Source: an uncultured Lachnospiraceae bacterium (GTDB lineage: Bacteria; Bacillota; Clostridia; Lachnospirales; Lachnospiraceae). Taken from it: a stretch of 59,436 nt of DNA. Shown here one piece after another: positions 53,453 through 59,436 of this stretch. Where the stretch lies: the NCBI GenBank assembly GCA_910577825.1, contig CAJTOK010000018.1:1-59436 (forward strand), written 5' to 3'. How positions within the stretch are numbered: position 1 is the stretch's first letter; every line of letters begins with the position of its first letter. The notes under the pieces are model-generated. The model saw only the letters and a list, made by a program, of their open reading frames with translations, had not been told where the DNA came from and made no database searches. The translations under genes and the position numbers were made by a program.

Positions 53453-54154
53453 ATGGGAGAGGTTCTTGCAATTATACCTGCGCGTAGTGGTTCTAAAAGT
53501 GTTAAAGATAAAAATATCAGGTTAATTAATGGCAAACCAATGATGGCATATTCTATTGGCCATGCTTTACAGGCAAAGTGCATAGACAGGGTTATTGTAA
53601 GTACAGATAGTGCAAAGTATGCCAGGATAGCCAGGGAATATGGTGCAGAAGTGCCATTTTTAAGGCCGGCAGAGTATGCAGCGGATACGTCACTTGATAT
53701 AGATGTATTTGGGCATGCACTCAGGTATTTAGAAGAAACTGAGGGGTACGTGCCAGAGCTTGTTGTGCAGCTGCGCCCTACATATCCTGTGCGCAGGGTT
53801 AGTGATATTGAGAATATGGTTAAATATATGCGTAATAACCCGGATATAGATTCTATAAGGTGCATTGCACCTGCAAAGGAAATTCCGTATAAAATGTGGT
53901 TTAAGGATGGAAATAATATTATAAAGCCTGTTATGGCAGATATCCCAGAATGTTATAATATGCCAAGGCAGCAGCTTCCAAAGGTTTATTACCAGAATGC
54001 CTGTATAGATGTTGTAAGGGCAGAGGTAATTTTAGGACAACATTCAATGTCGGGCAGGAAGATAGCTGGTTATGAAATGGACGAAAACTTTGATATAGAT
54101 ACAGAAGAGGAATTTCTGGCTGCTGAAAAGTATATTACAGGGCATAATTTGTAA
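53453..54154 (+). CDS. CMP-nonulosonate cytidylyltransferase (NeuA/PseF/LegF-like)
   Basis: A 233-aa nucleotidyltransferase that activates a sialic-acid-like sugar with CMP. The N-terminal IIPARSGSKSVKDKNI is the CTP-binding motif (residues 6-21); VSTDSAKYARIA, LRPTYPVR near residue 105 and YYQNACIDVVR near residue 182 follow the family. It lies next to the NeuB-like gene and downstream of the Maf genes, so its product is probably the sugar donor for flagellin. Which nonulosonate it uses (sialic, legionaminic, pseudaminic) cannot be read. The ATG follows AAAAGGAG. Confidence 0.87.
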   Translation: MGEVLAIIPARSGSKSVKDKNIRLINGKPMMAYSIGHALQAKCIDRVIVSTDSAKYARIAREYGAEVPFLRPAEYAADTSLDIDVFGHALRYLEETEGYVPELVVQLRPTYPVRRVSDIENMVKYMRNNPDIDSIRCIAPAKEIPYKMWFKDGNNIIKPVMADIPECYNMPRQQLPKVYYQNACIDVVRAEVILGQHSMSGRKIAGYEMDENFDIDTEEEFLAAEKYITGHNL

Positions 54155-54326
54155 TTAACATAAAGAAAGGGATATCCAGTATTAAGAAATTTTTATATGC
54201 GTGGAAGGAATTTACTGGCACTTGCATTTTATTTAGTGCATAAATAACTGGAATGTGGTACAATGAAAAATACGTTATCTATAAAATTTTAAAATACATT
54301 TTACGGTATCATGGAGGATTGCTAAA

Positions 54327-55820
54327 ATGAACAGAATATTTGATGATTTATTTATATTTGAGATGGCGAACAGCCACCAGGGGGATGTTGAGCATGGCAA
54401 GGATATAATACATGAGATGGGCAAAATTGCCAGGACACATAATATAAAAGCGGCTGTTAAATTACAGTACCGCAATCTTGATAATTTTATACATCCTGAT
54501 TACAGGGGACGCAAAGATGTAAACCATATTCCAAGGTTTGAAAGTACAAGGCTTGTATATGACCAGTTCAGCGAGCTTGTGTCAGAAATACGCAGTGAAG
54601 GCATGATTGCCATGAGTACACCGTTTGATGAGGACGGGGTAGACTGGTGCATGGACCAGGGGCTTGATATTATTAAAGTTGCAAGCTGCAGTTCTCTTGA
54701 CTGGCCGCTGCTTGAAAAGGTGGCATCGACCCATAAGCCTGTGATTATTTCAGTTGGGGGGAAGACAATATCAGATATTGACAAACTGTATAATTATTTT
54801 ACACATAGAAAATGTGAGTTTGCATTTATGCACTGTATAGCTGAATACCCTGCACCTATTGAAAGGCTGCAGCTTGATTTTATTGATAAATTAAGACGCC
54901 GTTATCCGCATAATGCCATAGGCTATTCAGGGCATGAAGACCCTGATAACAATATTATCCCGATGATGGCAATAGCCAAAGGTGCAAAACTATTGGAGCG
55001 CCATGTAGGGCTTCCTACAGAAACAATTAAACTTAATGCTTATTCCATGAATCCGGCACAGGCAGACAGGTGGGTAACTTCAGTCCTTGAAGCAAAAGAA
55101 ATCTGTAGGATGAAGAAAGAAACAGAGCGTTATATAAGCCAGGAAGAAATTGATTCTTTAAATTCGCTTATGAGAGGTGTATATCTTAAACATGATGTAG
55201 AAGAAGGACAGGAACTTACAAGGGAAGATGTATTTTTTGCAATGCCAAACCATGACCGCCAGATGACAAGCGGTGAATTTTATGAAGGTGTTGTGGCAAG
55301 CCATGAATATAAAGCAAATGATGAACTGCATGAAAGAAGGCCTGTAACTGATACTAATCTTGCAAGAAGTGTAATACATGATGTAAAAGGTATGCTTTAT
55401 GAAGCAAATATTTACCTGGGGGATAATTTTGAAGCAGAGCTTTCACACCACTATGGAATGAAGCATTTCAGGCAGTTCGGGGCTGTTATAATAAGCATTG
55501 TCAACCGTGAATACTGCAAGAAGCTTATAGCAGTGCTTCCAGGACAGAAGCACCCAGTACATATGCACAAAGTAAAAGAAGAAACATTCCAGCTTCTTTA
55601 TGGTGATTTGCAAGTAGAGATAGACGGGAAAGTCTTTGACTTAAAGCCAGGTGATATACAGACGGTTATGCGTGGGGAAAAACATGCTTTTACATCAAGG
55701 ACAGGTGCAGTATTTGAGGAAATTTCAACAACACATGTAAAGAATGATTCATACTATGATGACCCGCAGATAGATAAACTTGACCTTATGGAGAGAAAGA
55801 CAAAAGTTTATAAATGGTAA
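54327..55820 (+). CDS. NeuB-family nonulosonate synthase with SAF and cupin domains
   Basis: A 497-aa protein. Residues about 5-260 form the NeuB barrel that condenses PEP with an N-acetyl-mannosamine-like sugar (IFEMANSHQGDVEHG, VKLQYRNL, HCIAEYPAP, IGYSGHED). Residues about 275-345 form a SAF/antifreeze-like domain (MRGVYLKHDVEEGQELTRED). Residues about 400-490 are a cupin with HPVHMHKVKEETFQ and LKPGDIQTVMRGEKHAF. The added cupin is unusual for classical NeuB, though seen in some clostridial homologues. The ATG follows GGAGG. Upstream enzymes for the sugar precursor are not in this window. Confidence 0.85.
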   Translation: MNRIFDDLFIFEMANSHQGDVEHGKDIIHEMGKIARTHNIKAAVKLQYRNLDNFIHPDYRGRKDVNHIPRFESTRLVYDQFSELVSEIRSEGMIAMSTPFDEDGVDWCMDQGLDIIKVASCSSLDWPLLEKVASTHKPVIISVGGKTISDIDKLYNYFTHRKCEFAFMHCIAEYPAPIERLQLDFIDKLRRRYPHNAIGYSGHEDPDNNIIPMMAIAKGAKLLERHVGLPTETIKLNAYSMNPAQADRWVTSVLEAKEICRMKKETERYISQEEIDSLNSLMRGVYLKHDVEEGQELTREDVFFAMPNHDRQMTSGEFYEGVVASHEYKANDELHERRPVTDTNLARSVIHDVKGMLYEANIYLGDNFEAELSHHYGMKHFRQFGAVIISIVNREYCKKLIAVLPGQKHPVHMHKVKEETFQLLYGDLQVEIDGKVFDLKPGDIQTVMRGEKHAFTSRTGAVFEEISTTHVKNDSYYDDPQIDKLDLMERKTKVYKW

Positions 55821-55851
55821 AACAACAGATAATATAATATTTATTATAAAG

Positions 55852-55884
55852 AGGCATATGGGAGGCTGTTCCATATGTCTTTTT
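55852..55884 (+). terminator. Terminator after the NeuB-like gene
   Basis: A 10-bp stem (AGGCATATGG / CCATATGTCT, one G-T pair) is followed by a T5 run. It closes the glycosylation island. The rest of 55885-56125 is AT-rich without a supported gene; a 68-codon open frame there covers the terminator and has no homology sign. Confidence 0.75.
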
Positions 55885-56125
55885 ATGTACTGTCTTTTTT
55901 GGAATACAGCCATGTATTGTACGTATTTTGTAGTTTATACAGGTAATATAGCTGGCATTGCTGAATATAGTTTAAATTTTAACTAAGATAATATTTGTAA
56001 AAAACAGAGATATAAATTTGGATTTAGTATTGATTTTTATACTTAACATGTTTATAATAAATATTAATCGGGAAGTTATACACTAATTATAATGAAAATA
56101 ATTCTAAGAAAAGGGGAATAATAAT

Positions 56126-56536
56126 ATGGCTAAATTTAAGATAAACAATATAGGACTTACAAAGAGAGACCTTGATGTTATGACAATATTATGGGGAAGT
56201 GAAGAACCAGAAACCGCTTCTATGATTGTAAGGAATAATCCAAATCTTACAATGAATACAGTACAGGCTGTACTTAGGAAATTATTAAAAGATAATTTTA
56301 TAAAAGTAGCAGATATTGTTTATAGTGGCACAGTTCTTACCCGGAGCTATAAACCAATGGTTTCACAGGAAGATTTCTGGCTTCAGAAGATAATATCAGA
56401 TTATAATGAAATCAGGCAGAAAGTATCAAAGGCAGATGTTGTAGACGCCCTGTTAAGAACAGATAAGAATGCAGGAAATATTACATATGATATCAGGCAG
56501 ATAAAGGAAGTGCTGGATAATTACACAGGGAAATAG
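56126..56536 (+). CDS. BlaI/MecI/CopY-family transcriptional regulator
   Basis: A 136-aa repressor. The winged-helix part covers about residues 8-78 with LTKRDLDVMTILWGSEEPETA and the recognition helix NLTMNTVQAVLRKLLKDNFI, as in BlaI/MecI. The C-terminal helices should dimerise. No BlaR1-type protease is adjacent, so the signal is unknown. The ATG follows AAAAGGGGA. Confidence 0.85.
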   Translation: MAKFKINNIGLTKRDLDVMTILWGSEEPETASMIVRNNPNLTMNTVQAVLRKLLKDNFIKVADIVYSGTVLTRSYKPMVSQEDFWLQKIISDYNEIRQKVSKADVVDALLRTDKNAGNITYDIRQIKEVLDNYTGK

Positions 56537-56686
56537 CAATATATAATAATTTGCATACAGGTAATACCGGTTATATTTTAAAAATTAATTATTCATTAAA
56601 TTTAGTTACAAACTGTTTGCAAAAGCACCAGTTAGATATATACTGTTAAATATAAAAAATTGTAAATATCCAGGCAGGATGGTGTT

Positions 56687-57973
56687 ATGTCAAAAACAGT
56701 CAGAGAGAATATTAAAAATGCAGCCGGAAACATTTCTGGAAAAATAAGTGAAAATAAAAAAACAGAAACTGCAAATGCAGATAAGAAGAAAAACAGTAGC
56801 AGGGTTTTTAAGCTTGACCATAAATATGCAAATATATGCCTGTATGTTTTATTAGTAGTATTTTTTGGAACAATTATATATATGCTGATAAATAACTGGG
56901 CAGGTACTAAGAAATTTATTTATAACTTATTCGGGGTACTTTCACCTTTCTTTGCGGCAGTGCTTATTGCATATTTTGTTTCACCTATAGTCGGGAAATA
57001 TGAAAGCATTATGCAGAAATATATTGCAAAAGGCGGGCATAAAAAGCTTATTAAAATATTATCAATGGTACTTGCTTATATTACAGTTATTGGTTTTATA
57101 ATAATAGCTTTTGTATTTATAATACCACAGATAGGGGAGAGCATATCCGAACTGGCATCAAATATACCAGTTGTTTATTCACATATACTGAAGATGTTAA
57201 AGGAACTCCAGCATAAATATCCTGAGATAAATGTTAATGTAATTACTGACAGGCTTAATGAAATGGTTCCTGATATTGTTGATTATGGCACGGATATAGT
57301 GGGGCATGTAGTGCCTATGGTTTTTTCAGTGTCAGTTTCAATAGTAAGGGGAGTTATAAACCTGCTTCTTGCACTTTTCATTTCTATATATATGATTAAT
57401 GGGAAGAATTTATTCAGATACCAGGCAAAAAGGGTTGTATATGCTTTATTTGAAGAAAAAAAGGGGGATATTATCTGCAATACATGCCGGGAGTGTAACG
57501 ATATATTTAGTGCATTTCTTATAAGCAAAGCAGTAGACTCCCTTATAATAGGCTGTATCTGCTGTGTGCTTATGAATATATTAAGGCTTCCATATACAGT
57601 TTTAATAAGTGTCATAGTAGGCATAACTAATATGATACCTTATTTCGGGCCATTTATAGGGGCTGTGCCAGGTGTTATTATTTACTTATGTACAAGCCCG
57701 AGGCAGGTAATAATATTTGTAATAATGATACTGGTACTGCAGCAGTTTGACGGGCTTGTACTGGGCCCGCGCCTGCTTGGACAGTCTACAGGGCTTAACC
57801 CTATGTGGGTTATTTTTGCAATAACCGTTGGAGGGGCATATTTCGGGGTTCTCGGAATGTTTATAGGAGTTCCTGTTGTAGCTGTAATTGGATTCCTTGC
57901 CAATAAATTTATAAAGTACAAGCTTGAAGGCAAAAATATAAAAGCATTGCAGGAATGTGACAGGGAAGGATAA
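56687..57973 (+). CDS. AI-2E family transporter (PerM/YdiK-like permease)
   Basis: A 428-aa membrane protein. A charged N-terminus (residues 1-45) is followed by paired helices (about 49-70 and 79-100), a further helix near 125-150, a soluble segment and a C-terminal bundle with SVIVGITNMIPYFGPFIGAVPG near residue 305 (split motif) and GPRLLGQSTGLNPMWVIFA near residue 362, which are family hallmarks. Substrates of this family include AI-2, ions or small metabolites, so none is assigned. It is monocistronic, 150 bp after the regulator gene. Confidence 0.9.
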   Translation: MSKTVRENIKNAAGNISGKISENKKTETANADKKKNSSRVFKLDHKYANICLYVLLVVFFGTIIYMLINNWAGTKKFIYNLFGVLSPFFAAVLIAYFVSPIVGKYESIMQKYIAKGGHKKLIKILSMVLAYITVIGFIIIAFVFIIPQIGESISELASNIPVVYSHILKMLKELQHKYPEINVNVITDRLNEMVPDIVDYGTDIVGHVVPMVFSVSVSIVRGVINLLLALFISIYMINGKNLFRYQAKRVVYALFEEKKGDIICNTCRECNDIFSAFLISKAVDSLIIGCICCVLMNILRLPYTVLISVIVGITNMIPYFGPFIGAVPGVIIYLCTSPRQVIIFVIMILVLQQFDGLVLGPRLLGQSTGLNPMWVIFAITVGGAYFGVLGMFIGVPVVAVIGFLANKFIKYKLEGKNIKALQECDREG

Positions 57974-57981
57974 TCCCTGTC
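57959..57981. terminator. Small hairpin between convergent genes
   Basis: GACAGGGA / TCCCTGTC, an 8-bp perfect stem with a 7-nt loop, overlaps the stop of the AI-2E gene and lies just beyond the end of trmB. It may terminate either transcript, but the T tract is weak. Confidence 0.45.
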
Positions 57982-57983
57982 AT

Positions 57984-58634
57984 TTATCTGTGTGCTGTAA
58001 GTTTGTATATTGGATTGCCCAGGTTATAAAATTTCTGTTCATATTCAGTCATAACATTGTCTTTTGCAGGGCCGTTTTTATGAAGGTCATAATTGATTTC
58101 ACCAAGACACCAGCCAGCTTCTTTAATTTCTTCAACAGAGAAATCAAATAGCGGGCGGTTATCAGTTTTAAACTGGATAAATCCATCTTTTGAAAGAATT
58201 ATATTATACCGTTCCATAAACTGCCTTGATGTCAGGCGTCTTTTGGCATGTCTGTCCTTAGGCCATGGGTCTGGAAAGTTAAGGTAAATCCTGTCTGTTT
58301 CCCCTGGTGCAAAAAAATCTGTTATATTTCCAGCATCCATTCTTATAAATAAAAGATTATCTGTTTCCAGCTGTTTTCTTTTTTCAAAGGCTTTGACAAG
58401 TACGCTTGAATATTTCTCAATGCCAATATAATTAATGTGAGGATTGCTGGCAGCAAGTGCTGTTATAAATTGTCCTTTTCCCATACCTATTTCAATATGT
58501 ATGGGATTGCTGTTATGAAAGAAATTTTTATTCCAGAGTCCTTTGTAATCAGAAGTACAAGCCCCGTCTGCCTGTATTGTATAGGGATTTTCTAAAATAA
58601 GCCCATGTGAGCCCTTTACATTTCTAAGCCTCAT
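57984..58634 (-). CDS. trmB: tRNA (guanine-N7)-methyltransferase
   Basis: SAM-dependent enzyme that makes m7G46 in tRNA. The 216-aa product has the SAM motif IEIGMGKGQFI near residue 46, MDAGNITDFF near residue 99, and the diagnostic LNFPDPWPKDRHAKRRL near residue 114. It ends with the T-x-Y-E motif MTEYEQKFYNLG. The start MRLRNVKG is typical. It is transcribed toward the AI-2E gene. Confidence 0.94.
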   Translation of the reverse strand: MRLRNVKGSHGLILENPYTIQADGACTSDYKGLWNKNFFHNSNPIHIEIGMGKGQFITALAASNPHINYIGIEKYSSVLVKAFEKRKQLETDNLLFIRMDAGNITDFFAPGETDRIYLNFPDPWPKDRHAKRRLTSRQFMERYNIILSKDGFIQFKTDNRPLFDFSVEEIKEAGWCLGEINYDLHKNGPAKDNVMTEYEQKFYNLGNPIYKLTAHR

Positions 58635-58832
58635 TGTTTTATCCTCATTTCCAGAATTTATGCAAATTATATATGCACATTTCTGGTTATTTTAACATAT
58701 AAGGCTTTTTATGGAAATATTGTAATTTAATATTGTAATTTATATATAATGCAGGCAGTCTTGTTTTTAGTAACAATTTTATTTTATATTTATATAATAA
58801 TACAACTTAATTTTTTGCCGTGAGGTAAATAT

Positions 58833-59381
58833 ATGCTTGCAGTTAAACCTTATAACAGGCAGTTTGCATATGCTTATGCAGCAAAATGGGCTTTTAGGCG
58901 CAATCCATTGTTTTATAATTTTACAGGTATTGGCGGTGACTGTACAAGTTTTGTATCCCAGTGTATTTATGCGGGGTGCTGTGAGATGAATTATAATAAA
59001 TATAATGGCTGGTATTATACAGACGTTAATGACCGTTCACCTTCATGGACCAGTGTATCATTCTTTTATGATTTCATTGTTACAAACAAATTAAATGGCC
59101 CTTTTGGCTATGAAACAAATATAGACGGCCTTGAAACCGGGGATGTTGTACAGCTTAGAAATGAAATGGACAGATATTACCATACTTTAATAGTAACTGG
59201 CTTTGATGATAACAATATCCTTGTAAGTGCCCATTCTGATGATGCTTTTAACAGAAGGCTTGACAGTTATATTTATGCAGCAGGTGCACGCTATATACAC
59301 ATTGAAGGGATAAGGGAGTATGTAAAAAATGCAGAAGTGTGTTTTAAAAATTTTTATGAGGGAATAAGCCTTCATTCATAG
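58833..59381 (+). CDS. Amidase_6 domain protein (cysteine hydrolase-like)
   Basis: A 182-aa protein of the putative amidase family Amidase_6 (NlpC/P60-like fold). The catalytic cysteine is C37 in GIGGDCTSFVSQC, and the histidine lies in YYHTLIVTG near residue 112. The YNRQFAYAYAAKWA opening and GDVVQLR segment are also typical. No signal peptide is visible, so it may act in the cytoplasm or be spore-associated, as for some clostridial homologues. The ribosome site is GTGAGG, which is moderate. Confidence 0.85.
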   Translation: MLAVKPYNRQFAYAYAAKWAFRRNPLFYNFTGIGGDCTSFVSQCIYAGCCEMNYNKYNGWYYTDVNDRSPSWTSVSFFYDFIVTNKLNGPFGYETNIDGLETGDVVQLRNEMDRYYHTLIVTGFDDNNILVSAHSDDAFNRRLDSYIYAAGARYIHIEGIREYVKNAEVCFKNFYEGISLHS

Positions 59382-59436
59382 TATCTTCAATTAGTCTTTT
59401 GAAAATATTATAAAAAACCTGCTATACTTTAGCAAG

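Noticed and set aside
55780..55986. 68-codon open frame after the NeuB-like gene.
   Set aside because: It overlaps the end of that gene and covers the terminator; the cysteine- and aromatic-rich product looks random.
1..59436. CRISPR arrays, rRNA or tRNA genes.
   Set aside because: I saw no regularly spaced repeats, no rRNA core sequences and no tRNA cloverleaf in the intergenic regions.

Overview
This window looks like a chromosomal segment of a flagellated, spore-forming Firmicute of the Lachnospiraceae type (relatives of Lachnospira, Roseburia, Agathobacter or Butyrivibrio). The basis is the low-GC DNA, strong AGGAGG-type ribosome sites, SigD (sigma-28) promoters of the Firmicute form, a FliW/CsrA flagellar switch, an alpha/beta-type small acid-soluble spore protein, and Maf-type flagellin glycosylation genes. 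No species can be named from the sequence alone.

Layout. 1-4.8 kb: rpsL-rpsG-fusA-tuf, the str operon. 5.0-7.5 kb: a type II restriction-modification pair (N6-adenine methylase plus a BsuBI/PstI-like endonuclease) placed directly after the tuf terminator. 7.6-17.6 kb: an assorted backbone of a GNAT acetyltransferase, unknown and membrane proteins, cysS with a spore-protein gene, galM, a receiver-Hpt protein, a HAD phosphatase and a PadR regulator. 17.8-18.6 kb: an orphan FliD-C-like gene with a sigma-28-like promoter. 18.7-23.7 kb: a two-component system and an ABC exporter with operator-like repeats between them. 23.7-25.5 kb: a nest of hairpins, a 330-bp non-autonomous IS200/IS605-type element, and lysA.

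25.5-38.2 kb is a late flagellar block: flgM, flgN, two flgK paralogues, flgL, fliW, csrA, flaG, fliD, fliS, a FliT-like chaperone and fliC. FlgM restrains sigma-28; FlgN and FliT-like chaperones serve the hook-associated proteins and the cap; FliS serves flagellin; FliW and CsrA control flagellin translation through GGA sites visible in the fliC leader.

38.2-55.9 kb is a flagellin glycosylation island. It holds a small helical protein, a Maf protein, an 1183-aa Maf-glycosyltransferase fusion, two further copies of its glycosyltransferase half, and a CMP-nonulosonate pair (NeuA-like and NeuB-SAF-cupin). Two AAA-ATPase/PD-(D/E)XK genes invade it and both are broken: one carries a frameshift plus an in-frame triple-hairpin insertion, the other is split by a complete IS200/IS605 element with tnpA and tnpB. 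56.1-59.4 kb: a BlaI-like regulator, an AI-2E-family permease, trmB and an Amidase_6 protein.

The most noteworthy signals are: (a) an IS605-derived element apparently inserted between the Shine-Dalgarno site and the start codon of lysA; (b) duplication of half of a fusion gene, which produced two free-standing glycosyltransferases whose ribosome sites and TTG starts arose from former coding sequence; (c) a 75-nt triple-palindrome insertion kept in frame inside an ATPase gene; and (d) opposed tnpA and tnpB promoters that share one palindromic -10 box. All are read from sequence only; no database search was possible.
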